This document shows, piece after piece, positions 1 through 8,677 of a stretch of DNA of 64,000 nt; the first letter of the stretch is position 1, and every line of letters starts with the position of its first letter. A program made the translations under genes and the position numbers. A model generated the notes under the pieces. The model was not told where the DNA came from. It saw only the letters and a list, made by a program, of their open reading frames with translations, and did not search any database. The stretch comes from CAWJMF01 sp963843945 (GTDB lineage: Bacteria > Vulcanimicrobiota > Vulcanimicrobiia > Vulcanimicrobiales > Vulcanimicrobiaceae), in assembly GCA_963843945.1 (NCBI GenBank), contig CAWJMF010000002.1, forward strand, positions 1,426,001 to 1,490,000, written 5' to 3'.

Positions 1-224
1 ATCTTATCGAGCAGTTCCCCGGCCCGGCCGACGAACGGCCGGCCGAGGCGATCCTCCGTTTCGCCCGGGCCCTCGCCGACCACCATCAGCGCCGCGCACG
101 GATCGCCTTCGCCGTACACGCTGTTCGTGCGCGTCGAGCCGATCGCGCACTTGCGGCAGCGTTCGACGATTGCCGCGGCGTTGGCGATGCGCCGCTCGCG
201 CGCGGCTCGTTCGGCGAGGCTCAC
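1..224 (-). CDS. Uracil-DNA glycosylase, family 4 (N-terminal part)
   Basis: This is the N-terminal 74 residues of a type 4 uracil-DNA glycosylase; the rest lies beyond the left edge. The family removes uracil from DNA and carries a [4Fe-4S] cluster. Two cluster cysteines are visible as CRKC (residues 23-26). The family signature follows as GEGPGETED (50-58) and GRPFVGRAG (61-69), which form the uracil pocket and catalytic region. The start is a GTG that overlaps the TGA of the upstream YbjQ-like gene (GTGA), so translation is probably coupled to it. The assignment rests on these motifs and is firm; the C-terminal cysteines cannot be seen. Confidence 0.9.
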   Translation of the reverse strand, partial: MSLAERAARERRIANAAAIVERCRKCAIGSTRTNSVYGEGDPCAALMVVGEGPGETEDRLGRPFVGRAGELLDK

Positions 225-568
225 CGGACGTGCGGCGGTTCGGGTTCGAGAATCACCGCCCGGCCCGTCGCGACCACCCGCGTCGAGCCGTCGTTTTGCT
301 CGCGCGAATCGAACTGCACGCCGACGACGCCGTTGGCGCCGAGTGTGGCGGCGTTCCCGCGCAACGCCACCAAACTTTCTGCGCGAGCGCGCTCGGCATC
401 CGTCAAATATTCCACGGGCGCGAATCCGATGAACGCCCCGATCGAGCGGAAGGTCGCTCGGAGCAAGTTGCGCTGGCAGATCGCCTCGCCGCGCGCGAGT
501 CCGAGCGTCGCGACGATGCGGAAGCCGTCGAGCCGATCGAACGTAACAACGGCTTCCGGCGCGACCAT
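221..568 (-). CDS. YbjQ/UPF0145-like heavy-metal-binding-domain protein
   Basis: A 115-residue soluble protein resembling the YbjQ (UPF0145) family. That family forms small pentameric cytosolic proteins, named for a presumed metal-binding role that is not well established. The diagnostic segment is near the C-terminus, GANGVVGVQFDSRE (about residues 78-91), after a helical stretch rich in Ala and Arg. The N-terminal RGEAICQRNLLR block also fits the family. The start ATG overlaps the stop of the glycosyltransferase gene (ATGA), and its stop overlaps the uracil-DNA glycosylase GTG, so three minus-strand genes are translationally coupled. A longer reading frame extends upstream but overlaps the glycosyltransferase and is not used. 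Confidence 0.75.
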   Translation of the reverse strand: MVAPEAVVTFDRLDGFRIVATLGLARGEAICQRNLLRATFRSIGAFIGFAPVEYLTDAERARAESLVALRGNAATLGANGVVGVQFDSREQNDGSTRVVATGRAVILEPEPPHVR

Positions 569-1458
569 CAGCGCCGCCTCAGCGTCCGGCTTAGCGCCGC
601 AAACACCGCGAAGAGCGCGAAGGCGTAGAGCACGTAGCGTCCGACTAAGGCCGTAACGAGCGCGAGGTACCAGAGCAAACCGTGATGTTTGATCCAATAT
701 TTGCGGCGCGACGTTTGCTTCCGGCCTTCGACGCTGTACTGGCCCCGCGCGCTGCCCATGCCTTCGTGAATGGCCTCGCTTGAAGGCACGTACCACGTTT
801 CCCAACCCGCGGCAGCCGCGCGCTTCGCGAAGTCGACCTCTTCGTGATAGAGAAAGAAGCGTTCGTCGAAAGGCCCGATGTCGTCGATGACCTTCCGCCG
901 GATCGCCAGCGCGGCGCCGATCGCAAGGTCGACGCGACGTTCGCCGGCATGTCCCCATTCACGCAGCGACGCGCCGTTTGCATAGTTGCGAAGGAAGGGC
1001 CAGTCCCCCCAGGCGCTCGAGCGCAAAAACGCTCCGGTCCAGGTATCGAACTCGCCGCACGACTCCTGAATCGTTCCGTCGCTGTTGTAGATGCGCGAGC
1101 CGGCGATGCCGCAGGCGGGGTGCGCGTCCATGAAGTTCAGCATCCAGCTCAGCGCGCCGTCCTTCAACTCCGCATCGGGGTTGAGCAAGTAGACGTACTC
1201 GGAGTTCGTTACCGCGAACGCGCGGTTGCACGCGGCCGCGAAGCCGAGATTTCCCCCATTCTCGAGGATCTCGACGCGGCCGGCGTAGCGGTCGCGAATG
1301 AAATCGCGGCTGCCGTCGGTCGAGCCGTTGTCGGAAACGACCACGTGGGCGAGCCACGGATCGTCTCGCACTTCGGGCAGCGCGTACACCGAGTCGAGCG
1401 CCGTCGCGATCTTCTCCTTGTCGTTCCAGCAGACGACGACGACGTCGATGCGTGCCAT
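568..1458 (-). CDS. Family 2 glycosyltransferase (rhamnosyltransferase-like)
   Basis: A 296-residue GT-A fold glycosyltransferase of family 2. It transfers a sugar from a nucleotide donor, probably at the cytoplasmic face of the membrane. Visible features are the N-terminal strand MARIDVVVVCWND, the nucleotide-binding DNGSTDG (43-49), the DXD-equivalent NPDAEL (93-98) as in WbbL-type rhamnosyltransferases, and a YHEEVDF segment carrying the likely catalytic acid. A C-terminal hydrophobic helix (about 265-288) followed by RTLRRR anchors it. The start chosen is the ATG 5 bases downstream of the prfB stop, because upstream sequence is shadow coding. It forms a coupled group with the YbjQ-like gene. 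Donor and acceptor are not predictable. Confidence 0.85.
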   Translation of the reverse strand: MARIDVVVVCWNDKEKIATALDSVYALPEVRDDPWLAHVVVSDNGSTDGSRDFIRDRYAGRVEILENGGNLGFAAACNRAFAVTNSEYVYLLNPDAELKDGALSWMLNFMDAHPACGIAGSRIYNSDGTIQESCGEFDTWTGAFLRSSAWGDWPFLRNYANGASLREWGHAGERRVDLAIGAALAIRRKVIDDIGPFDERFFLYHEEVDFAKRAAAAGWETWYVPSSEAIHEGMGSARGQYSVEGRKQTSRRKYWIKHHGLLWYLALVTALVGRYVLYAFALFAVFAALSRTLRRR

Positions 1459-1463
1459 CGGCG

Positions 1464-2580
1464 CTAACTCGCCGCCACGTCGAGGCGTCGACGCTGCAGC
1501 AGGTACGGCCAGATGAACCCGTCGATGTCGCCGTCGAGCACGGCCGAAGCGTTGCCCGTTTCGACGTTGGTGCGATGATCTTTCACCATCGTGTATGGCT
1601 GCAGGACGTACGAGCGGATCTGGGAGCCCCACTCGTTGGCGCGCCGTTCGCCGCGCAACTCGCTGAGCTTCGCCTCCCGCTCTTCGATCTCGCGCTGAAC
1701 CAGCTTGGCGCGCAAGATATTCATCGCGACCTCGCGATTCTGCATCTGCGAGCGCTCTTGCTGCGAAGCGACGATCGTGCCGGTGGGAACGTGGGTAATG
1801 CGGATTGCGGACTCCGTTTTATTGACGTATTGGCCACCCGCACCGCCGGCCTTGAAGGTTTCGACCTTCAGGTCCTCGGGCTTGATTTCGATGTCGATGG
1901 TCTCGCCGGTTTCGATCTCGGGCACGACGTCGACCGAGGCAAAGGAAGTGTGACGCCGGTGCTGCTGGTCGAACGGCGACATGCGCACCAGGCGGTGCAC
2001 GCCGCGCTCGCTCTCGAGCATGCCGTACGCGTTCTTGCCGCGCACGAAAAACGTGATCGACTTCAAGCCCGCTTCTTCGCCGGGAGATTCCTCGGCAACG
2101 GCCGAGCCGAAGCCCTTGGACTCCGCCCAGCGCAGGTACATGCGTGCGAGCATCTGCGTCCAATCGGCGGCGTCGACGCCGCCCGCCCCGGCGTGAATCG
2201 TAACGATCGCGCCGTGGTCGTCGTACTCGCGATCGAAGTTGGCCGCCATCTCGAGCGCGTCGACCCGCCGCTCGGCGTCCGCCAACAGCGTGTCGACCTC
2301 GTCGGCCGCGCCGGCTTCGTCGCCGAGCACGTCGAGCGTCTCACGCGCTTCATCGAGGCGCCCTTGGACGGCGTCGATCTCGTCGAGTTCGGCGCGCAGA
2401 TCGGCCAGGCGTTTCATCGCCTTTTGGGCCGATTCCGCGTCGTCCCAAAAGCCCTCGGCGCGCGAGCGCTGATCGAGTTCCGCTACGCTTCGCGCTTTCC
2501 GGTCGTAGTCAAAGCCGCACCTTGAGCGCGCCCAGGCGCTCCTGTAGCCGGCCGATCGTCGTCATCTGCGAGTCGCTCAC
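1464..2580 (-). CDS. prfB: Peptide chain release factor 2, with programmed +1 frameshift
   Basis: Release factor 2 recognises UGA/UAA stop codons and triggers peptide release. The protein is encoded in two frames. A first segment of 23 codons from a GTG at 2580 ends at an in-frame TGA (2509-2511) inside the slip site CTT TGA C. A +1 shift then continues as DYDRKARSVAELDQ and runs to 1464, giving about 371 residues, close to the usual 365. An SD-like AAGGTG lies a few bases before the slip, as in the classical autoregulatory site. The recognition tripeptide SPF (about 201-203) and the catalytic GGQ (about 248-250) are intact. An internal ATG at 2565 is an alternative start. Product and frameshift are firm. 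Confidence 0.96.
2509..2526 (-). promoter_or_regulatory. prfB programmed +1 frameshift site
   Basis: The minus strand reads AAGGTG, then CGG, CTT, TGA and C. CTT TGA C is the canonical RF2 slip site, at which low RF2 lets the ribosome shift +1 past the UGA. The upstream AAGGTG acts as the internal Shine-Dalgarno-like stimulator. The same protein family is legible on both sides of the stop in different frames, which rules out a simple gene end. Confidence 0.93.
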
Positions 2581-2664
2581 GGGTCCCAAGTTTCTCCGCT
2601 CCGGCGCGGCGGCCTCCGCGCGAAGTGAAGGCACGGCAGCCCCGGAACACAAAGCGCGACCCGA

Positions 2665-4335
2665 TTGATTCCAACGGCTTTGGCGACGCCCGTGGCCTAC
2701 TGGGAGCTTTGCGCTCTCGGAGTCTTGGCGTACGTATACCTCTGCGTTCGAGCCGCGCTGCCGGACGCGGTCGGTTCGCAACGCGTTTGGGACGTGCTGT
2801 CGCCTACGATCGCGGTGCTCTGCTTTCTGCTCTTGCGCTGGCCCACGTTGTATGCGCGGGACGTGTTCATCGACGAGTCGCAGATGTTGGCCCAAGCGAT
2901 GACCGCGCTGCACGATCCCGTGCCCTGGGTCTCGTTCGACGGCACGACCAGCGGCCCGCTCGACACCTACCTCCTAAGCCTGCCGCTTGCGTTCGGTGTG
3001 CCGCCCTCAGTCTTCGACGCACGCCTGGTCTCGAGCGGTTTGATCGTGGCGCTCATCTTCGCGCAGTATTGGGTCGTCCGCCCGATCTACGGCGGTTCGC
3101 TCGCGCGGCTCTCGCTCGGCGTGCTGATCTTACTCTTCGGCTTAGGCTCGAGCTTCGATTTGCGCATGTACGCCAGCGAGTTGCTCCCGATCGTACTCGT
3201 CACGATCGCGCTTGCCTTCGCTGCAGTCATTGCCTCCGAAAAACGCTTGGGGACCGCCTCCCTCATCGTTGCAGGGCTCTGTTGCGGTGCCATTCCATTC
3301 GCGAAGCTTCAGGGGGTGCCACTCGCGGCTGCGAGCGCCGGTCTGGTCGTCGCCGCGCTGTTTTGGCACGACCGGCCGCTCGCCGTCGCTTGGCGCCGCA
3401 TCGGGATCTTTTTGCTCAGCTGCGTGGCGCCGGCGGTCGCAATTCTGATTCCCGTCACCTTGCGCGGTGGCTACCGGGATTTCTTCATCTCCTACATCGC
3501 ACAGTCCCTGACGTATTCTCACACCCGCGAAACGGTTCACCTGAAATGGGCCTATTTCTTCACGCCCGAATATCGGATGTTTTTTCCGGCTTCGCTCGTG
3601 ACGATCGTCGCCTTCGCTGCTCTGTGGCTCGGAGCGACGCTCGCGAGACCCTGGCGCAATGGAAACCGCCGGTTTCTCCAACTCTGGGCCGCACCCGCCG
3701 CGGGGCTGGGCTTGCTTCTCGTCGCTTGGTACTCGATTGCGGCAGCGCACCACGACTACTACTCGCACTACTGGCTCTTGATCGTCGAACCCCTGACGCT
3801 GACCGTCGTCGCCTTCGGCGGTGCGCTGCGCGAGAGCGCTCCGCCGCGGCTGCGGTGGATTCCCTACGCCGGCTTCGCCGTCTATCTCCTGGCGTGCGCC
3901 GTTCCGATCGCGCAGCTTGCGGTCGCGCAGCGTCCGGCGCTGCTCGCAAACGCCGCAAGCGCAGCTGCACCCGCGAAAAGCGCCGTCGAGCAAACGATCG
4001 CCGCAATCCGGCAAGGACGGATGGCCATCTGGGGATATTCGCCGCAGCTTTACGTGGATACAGGCTCGCTGCTTGGCACGCGCGATGCGATCACGCAGTT
4101 CGCGATCATCCACGGTCGCTACCGAGACTATTACCGGCGCCGCTTTCTCAACGACCTACGGACGAATCGCCCGGAGATCTTCGTCGACAGCGTCGGCCCC
4201 TCCGATTGGGCTTTCAAGATTCCGCGACTGCAGGGTCTGCAGTCGTTTCCGGAGCTCGCCGGCTACGTTACGGGAAACTACACGCTCGTCGCCAACGTCG
4301 ACGGCATGCACGTCTTTCGGCTCAGGGCTCCCTGA
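2665..4335 (+). CDS. GT-C (ArnT/PMT-like) membrane glycosyltransferase
   Basis: A 556-residue polytopic inner-membrane protein with about ten or more hydrophobic helices and a soluble C-terminal domain (about the last 120 residues). The first large periplasmic loop contains RDVFIDESQ, with the acidic pair expected of GT-C transferases that use polyprenyl-phosphate sugars. The family decorates lipids or proteins outside the membrane. Translation appears to start at a TTG (2665). The gene is divergent from prfB with about 85 bases between start codons, and 4 bases separate its stop from the patatin start, so those two are probably co-transcribed. Substrate unknown. Sequence similarity within this class is low, so an unrelated polytopic protein is possible. 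Confidence 0.65.
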   Translation: MIPTALATPVAYWELCALGVLAYVYLCVRAALPDAVGSQRVWDVLSPTIAVLCFLLLRWPTLYARDVFIDESQMLAQAMTALHDPVPWVSFDGTTSGPLDTYLLSLPLAFGVPPSVFDARLVSSGLIVALIFAQYWVVRPIYGGSLARLSLGVLILLFGLGSSFDLRMYASELLPIVLVTIALAFAAVIASEKRLGTASLIVAGLCCGAIPFAKLQGVPLAAASAGLVVAALFWHDRPLAVAWRRIGIFLLSCVAPAVAILIPVTLRGGYRDFFISYIAQSLTYSHTRETVHLKWAYFFTPEYRMFFPASLVTIVAFAALWLGATLARPWRNGNRRFLQLWAAPAAGLGLLLVAWYSIAAAHHDYYSHYWLLIVEPLTLTVVAFGGALRESAPPRLRWIPYAGFAVYLLACAVPIAQLAVAQRPALLANAASAAAPAKSAVEQTIAAIRQGRMAIWGYSPQLYVDTGSLLGTRDAITQFAIIHGRYRDYYRRRFLNDLRTNRPEIFVDSVGPSDWAFKIPRLQGLQSFPELAGYVTGNYTLVANVDGMHVFRLRAP

Positions 4336-4339
4336 CCGC

Positions 4340-5563
4340 GTGAAGTCGCGCGCGCGACCGCCGCAGACGAACCGGCGGCAGTTTCTGTTCCGTTTTGGCG
4401 CCGCGGGGTTGATGCCGGCCGCGCTTGCGGCCGCGCCGCCGGTCGAGCATACCGTCGAGCACCCGAATTTTTTTGAAGCCGCGCTCGTGCTCAGCGGCGG
4501 CGGCGCGCGCGGTGCTTATGAGGCCGGCCTCATTTGCGAGATGGCCCGCGTTCGCGGAGTGGTCGACGGCACGCCGCTGATCCCGTACCAATTCGTCTGC
4601 GGTACCTCGATCGGCGCGCTGAATGCCTGGTTCGTCGCGACCGGGCAATATTCGAAGCTGCACAAGATGTGGCACACCATCTCGCAGCAGAACGTCATCC
4701 GGCTCAAGCCGCAGTACGACAAGGTCACGCAAGGATCGGCAGGCCTCGCAAACCGGCTTCTTTCGGCAGTCCGGCTCACGGCGCTCGCCAAGGACCAACA
4801 AGGCGTGGCGCAAGACGATCCCGTCTACGAATGGCTCAAGCGCGAAGTCGACCCGGCGACACCCCTCTTGATGCCGATCGTGTGGGCGGCGACGGACCTC
4901 AACGCGCAGCGCCCGGAATACTTCTACCGCCGTCCCGGTGACACGACCGGAACGTTGCCCGAGTTCATTTTGCGCTCGCTACGCATCACCGTCGGCCCGA
5001 AGGTCCTCATCCGGGAGGCGAGCGACGACATTCTCCTTCGATCGCTACAGGCGTCGGCGGCGATTCCGCTGGTCTTCGATCCGGTGACGATCGTGGGGAC
5101 CGACGGAAAGCCGCGGCAGTACGTTGACGGCGGTGTGGCCGCAAACTCGCCCGTTTCGATCGCGCGCACGGTCTCGAAGACGATCGACGTCGTTTTGCTC
5201 GATCCCCCGCTCGAACAGGAGGCGCTGCCGAATGCCATCGACGTCGGACTCGCCTCGTTCGGAACGATGCAGCGCAAGATTCTCGAGTCCGAGCTCACCC
5301 AAACGTACTTCCAATCGACGGCGAAGCGCGAATTTTTGAAGCTCTCGCCGGATCTCGCGCAGCAAATCGGCACGCAATCTTCGCTGCTTCACACCTTCCT
5401 GCAATATCTGCCCGCATCGGATCTCGCGTATTTACGCCCCGACAAAGAGCTACCGGTCGCAGTCGGCGGCTTCGACGATCAGGCGAACATCAATAAGACG
5501 TTTCAGCTCGGCGTCGATGCCGCCGCCGACGGCTTCGTGCCCTATCTGCCGGACAAGTTCTAG
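4340..5563 (+). CDS. Tat-exported patatin-like phospholipase
   Basis: A 407-residue lipid acyl hydrolase of the patatin family. An N-terminal twin-arginine signal is visible (NRRQFLFRFGAAGLMPAALA, residues 11-30), so the enzyme is probably folded before export. The patatin hallmarks are all present: oxyanion loop GGGARG (53-58), nucleophile elbow GTSIGA with Ser90, and the catalytic Asp in DGG (Asp263). The start is a GTG 4 bases after the stop of the GT-C gene, which places the Arg pair correctly for a Tat signal; longer in-frame extensions overlap the upstream gene. The substrate is likely a glycerophospholipid or other acyl ester. The combination with a GT-C protein hints at envelope lipid remodelling, which is inference. 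Confidence 0.88.
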   Translation: MKSRARPPQTNRRQFLFRFGAAGLMPAALAAAPPVEHTVEHPNFFEAALVLSGGGARGAYEAGLICEMARVRGVVDGTPLIPYQFVCGTSIGALNAWFVATGQYSKLHKMWHTISQQNVIRLKPQYDKVTQGSAGLANRLLSAVRLTALAKDQQGVAQDDPVYEWLKREVDPATPLLMPIVWAATDLNAQRPEYFYRRPGDTTGTLPEFILRSLRITVGPKVLIREASDDILLRSLQASAAIPLVFDPVTIVGTDGKPRQYVDGGVAANSPVSIARTVSKTIDVVLLDPPLEQEALPNAIDVGLASFGTMQRKILESELTQTYFQSTAKREFLKLSPDLAQQIGTQSSLLHTFLQYLPASDLAYLRPDKELPVAVGGFDDQANINKTFQLGVDAAADGFVPYLPDKF

Positions 5564-5581
5564 GGTAAGTCCGGGGCCGTT

Positions 5582-5782
5582 TCAGCGGGCCAAGGTGTGC
5601 GAGGCGTTCGAGTACAGGTAGAACGCCACGAGCAACCCGACGACACCCGCGCCCGCTAGCACGAAGGCGAAAGGGTCGGGCCGCTTCCGTTCGAGCGTGG
5701 CCCGGGCATAGCGGAGTGCGCCGGTCGCGAGCACGAGCAAGCTCATGTAGAATGCGATTGCGGGGGCGTTTTGCGAAGACAC
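5582..5782 (-). CDS. Small two-helix membrane protein, unknown function
   Basis: A 66-residue protein from a GTG start with two hydrophobic segments (about residues 8-24 and 39-58) separated by a basic loop (ARATLERKRPDP). No family is recognised. It sits convergent to the patatin gene, only 18 bases from its stop, and just downstream of a secreted protein on the same strand. Coding is supported by codon pattern and clean membrane topology rather than by homology. Confidence 0.5.
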   Translation of the reverse strand: MSSQNAPAIAFYMSLLVLATGALRYARATLERKRPDPFAFVLAGAGVVGLLVAFYLYSNASHTLAR

Positions 5783-5798
5783 TTCGTGCGAAGCCCGG

Positions 5799-6476
5799 CT
5801 AGTGGCGGCTGACCAGCGTCGCGACTAGCGGCCCGCGCGCGAACTGATCGACCACGAACGTGGACGGGTTGTACCACAACGTCGTTCCCGAACCGAGGTT
5901 GCCGACGATGTCGGTCGTCGGGACGCCGTACGGATACGGACCGGCAGTCGAGGTCGTAAAGGTCACGAAGCCCGCAATCCCGCTGACGATGGGAATCAAC
6001 TGAAAGCTGTTCGCGCCGCGCGCGTTGAGCTGCGCCGGCAGCAAGAGAAACGTACCCATCGTCCCGTCGTCAACGGCGATCGCATTGACGGCGGCCAATT
6101 GTGAGACGTTCACGGGGTTCGTGACCGATTGGCTCTTGATCGTCCCGACGACGGCGCCGTTCACAAGCTTGAGGTCGATCGACGTATTTTGTCCGTTCAC
6201 GGTCGCATAGCCGGTATACGATTGGAGTTCGAGCACTTTACTTCCGAAGATCCCCGTCCCGCCCGCGAGCTGGACGCTGGGAAGATTCGTGTCGGTCCGC
6301 ATCTGCACCGTGGTCGCCTGCGTCTGAATCACGATGGTCGACTGGCCGGCGACCACTCCGCCTTGAGTCCAATTATAGAGGTAGGTGCCATCGGGCGGAC
6401 GCGCCGGTACCTGCTGCGCCCCAGCGCTTCCGAAGGAAACGAATACCAAAAAGGCCGCGGCAAGAAACGAGCGCAT
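5799..6476 (-). CDS. Secreted protein of unknown function
   Basis: A 225-residue exported protein. The N-terminus MRSFLAAAFLVFVSFGSAGA is a clear Sec signal peptide with cleavage expected after AGA or AQ. The mature part is rich in Thr, Ser, Gly and Val and looks all-beta, with no recognisable motif or cysteine. The ATG at 6476 was chosen because the signal peptide begins there; a longer frame runs upstream into the radical SAM gene in a different frame. Same-strand neighbours are the radical SAM gene and the small membrane protein. Function cannot be assigned. Confidence 0.7.
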   Translation of the reverse strand: MRSFLAAAFLVFVSFGSAGAQQVPARPPDGTYLYNWTQGGVVAGQSTIVIQTQATTVQMRTDTNLPSVQLAGGTGIFGSKVLELQSYTGYATVNGQNTSIDLKLVNGAVVGTIKSQSVTNPVNVSQLAAVNAIAVDDGTMGTFLLLPAQLNARGANSFQLIPIVSGIAGFVTFTTSTAGPYPYGVPTTDIVGNLGSGTTLWYNPSTFVVDQFARGPLVATLVSRH

Positions 6477-6508
6477 GCGCACGCCTGCGACGGACCGCCG
6501 AACAGTTC

Positions 6509-7573
6509 CTAGCGCGCCGCCGGACGGTAGGTGCAGAGCGAGTCGCTCTCGAGCGGATCGCCGCTCTCCGCGAAGGCGCGCGCGCGCGACCCGCCGCAGA
6601 TCGAGCGGTATTCGCAGATGCCGCACTTGCCTTTGAGTTTCGTCAGGTCGCGGATCCGCGTGAAGAGCTCGCTGTTGCGATAGATGTCGACGAGGCCGCG
6701 CTGCCGGACGTTCCCGCCGGAGAGCGGCAGAAAGCCTGTCGGAAAGACCTCGCCGGTCTTCGACACAAAGGCGACGCCGCTGCCGTCGCGGATGCCGAAG
6801 CCGGCATGCAGCGGCGTCGCTGCGATTCGCGACTCCGGCCAGCCGGCGGCGAACATCGCTTCGAGCGCGATGCGCCGGTAGGCCGGCGCCTCGGTCGCGC
6901 CGATTGCAAATGGCGCATCTTGCGACAGCTCGTGCATCCAGTGCATGATCGCTTCGGCGCGCTCGGCCGAAATCGGGGCGAGATGGCGGCCGCGGCCGAC
7001 GGCCACGAGAAAGAACAAGCTCCAGCGGACGAGGCGCTTCGTGCGAAGCAGCGCATAGATTGCGGGCAGGTCGGCCGCGGTCGCTTCAGATACGACCGTG
7101 TTGACGAGGAGCGGCAGCTCCAGTTCGGCGAGCCACTCCCAAGCGCGCATCGTCGACGCGAAGCAGCCCGCCACGTTGCGAATTCGATCGTGCGCCGGGG
7201 CATGCGAGCCGTCCAAGCTCATGCCTATCGCGCCGGCGTGGTGCGCCTTGAGATTGACGAGGTCTTCGCGGGTAAGCGCCGGCGTCGCGCTCGGCGTGAC
7301 CGCCGTCGGGATTCCAAGGTCATGCGCGTAGTCGAGCAGTTCCCAAAGGTCCGAGCGTTCGAGCGGATCGCCACCTGAAAAAATCACGGTCGGAGGAGCG
7401 TCGCCGAATGCGGCGACGTCGCGCAGCAACGCGTTGCCCTCTTCGGTCGTCAACTCGTCGCGATGGGGCACGCGCTTCGAGGTCGCCCGGCAATGCCGGC
7501 AGGCGAGTCCGCACGCTTGCGTCATTTCCCAATAGACGTACCGGGGCGCAGCGCCGAAGTCAGCCGTCGTCAC
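6509..7573 (-). CDS. Radical SAM/SPASM protein beside heme genes (AhbD/NirJ-like)
   Basis: A 354-residue radical SAM enzyme. The N-terminal CxxxCxxC cluster is CGLACRHC (Cys21, 25, 28), followed by the SAM-contacting FSGGDPL. The C-terminal SPASM region has KGKCGICEYRSICGG (Cys317, 320, 326) and Cys347, which would ligate an auxiliary cluster. This layout is that of the AhbD/NirJ/PqqE group, whose heme-linked members modify tetrapyrrole side chains. The start is a GTG at 7573, 45 bases from the divergent hemE start, so the two probably share regulatory DNA. A role in heme maturation is inferred from position only; peptide modification is the main alternative, although no precursor peptide was seen nearby. 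Confidence 0.8.
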   Translation of the reverse strand: MTTADFGAAPRYVYWEMTQACGLACRHCRATSKRVPHRDELTTEEGNALLRDVAAFGDAPPTVIFSGGDPLERSDLWELLDYAHDLGIPTAVTPSATPALTREDLVNLKAHHAGAIGMSLDGSHAPAHDRIRNVAGCFASTMRAWEWLAELELPLLVNTVVSEATAADLPAIYALLRTKRLVRWSLFFLVAVGRGRHLAPISAERAEAIMHWMHELSQDAPFAIGATEAPAYRRIALEAMFAAGWPESRIAATPLHAGFGIRDGSGVAFVSKTGEVFPTGFLPLSGGNVRQRGLVDIYRNSELFTRIRDLTKLKGKCGICEYRSICGGSRARAFAESGDPLESDSLCTYRPAAR

Positions 7574-7618
7574 GCTCCGGAGGCTAGCGCCCCGCGGTGA
7601 AGAGGTGGCGAAATTCCG

Positions 7619-8677
7619 GTGAAGGCGCCGGGGAAAGGCCTCCCTCACGACGGCCGCCAACCCGCGTGCTCGATGGGTTTCGTTCAAACGGTTCGCGGCG
7701 TCTCGGAGGAGCGCGCACCGATTTGGCTCATGCGTCAAGCCGGACGCTACCTCCCCGAGTATCGCGAGCTCAAGGCTAAATCGTCGTTTCTCGAAATGAC
7801 GCGCACGCCCGAGCTTGCAGCCGAAATCACGCTTCAGCCGCTGCGCCGTTTTCCGCTCGATGCGGCGATCATCTTCAGCGACATCATGACCCCGCTCGAA
7901 GCGCTTGGAATCGAGATCGAATTCTCGCCCGGGCCCTCGATAAAGCAACCGATCCGCTCGCGGGTGCAGGTTGAGTCGCTGACCCTCCGCGCCGAAATCG
8001 CTCCGTTCGTCGGCGAGGCGCTCCGGATCGTGAAAGCCGCGCTCCCCGCAACCGTCGGCCTCATCGGCTTCGGCGGCGCACCGCTGACGCTCGCCGCCTA
8101 CTTGATCGAAGGCAGCGGCAGTAAGGAATACGCTCGCTTCAGGCAACTCTTGCGCAGCGACCCCCCCGTCGTGCATGCGTTGCTGGAAAAACTGACCGTC
8201 CTTACGATCGAGTACCTGCGCATGCAAGCCGAGGCCGGCGCCGATGCGATCCAGCTGTTTGACAGCTGGGCCGGACTGCACGACGAACCGACGTACCGTG
8301 AATTTGGCCTGCCGTACCACAAGCGCATTATGGAAAGCCTGGCCGGAACGGGGACGGCGCGCATCTTCTTCGCACTCGGCGCTGCCCACTTGATGGATGC
8401 GATCGCGGAGATTCCGTGCGAGACGGTCGGCGTCGATTGGCGCACCGACTTGACGCTCGCGCGAAAAAAGTTCCCGGGCCGCGCGCTGCAAGGCAACCTC
8501 GACCCGGCGATGCTCTTCGCCGGCCGGGACGCGCTCGCGGCCGAGGCAGTCCGCATTCTCGAGGAGGGGCGCGGCGGGGCGCACGTCTTCAACCTCGGTC
8601 ACGGGATTTGGCCGGACACGCCGATAGACGCGGTAGCGCATTTGGTCGAAACCGTTCATACTTACAAGCGAATATGA
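7619..8677 (+). CDS. hemE: Uroporphyrinogen decarboxylase
   Basis: HemE decarboxylates the four acetate side chains of uroporphyrinogen III to give coproporphyrinogen III. The N-terminal signature WLMRQAGRYLPEYR is perfect, and the conserved FSDIMTPLEA, LFDSWAG and GHGIWPDTP blocks are visible. Length is 352 residues from a GTG at 7619, which has GAGG about 12 bases upstream. The ATG at 7673 would give 334 residues but lacks a ribosome binding site. Its TGA overlaps the hemF ATG (ATGA). It is the first gene of hemE-hemF-hemH-hemY and diverges from the radical SAM gene. Confidence 0.96.
   Translation: MKAPGKGLPHDGRQPACSMGFVQTVRGVSEERAPIWLMRQAGRYLPEYRELKAKSSFLEMTRTPELAAEITLQPLRRFPLDAAIIFSDIMTPLEALGIEIEFSPGPSIKQPIRSRVQVESLTLRAEIAPFVGEALRIVKAALPATVGLIGFGGAPLTLAAYLIEGSGSKEYARFRQLLRSDPPVVHALLEKLTVLTIEYLRMQAEAGADAIQLFDSWAGLHDEPTYREFGLPYHKRIMESLAGTGTARIFFALGAAHLMDAIAEIPCETVGVDWRTDLTLARKKFPGRALQGNLDPAMLFAGRDALAAEAVRILEEGRGGAHVFNLGHGIWPDTPIDAVAHLVETVHTYKRI

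Noticed and set aside
6509..8659. Radical SAM frame extended to 716 codons
   Set aside because: The added N-terminal half runs antisense through hemE and is Arg-rich; the GTG at 7573 gives a normal-length enzyme.
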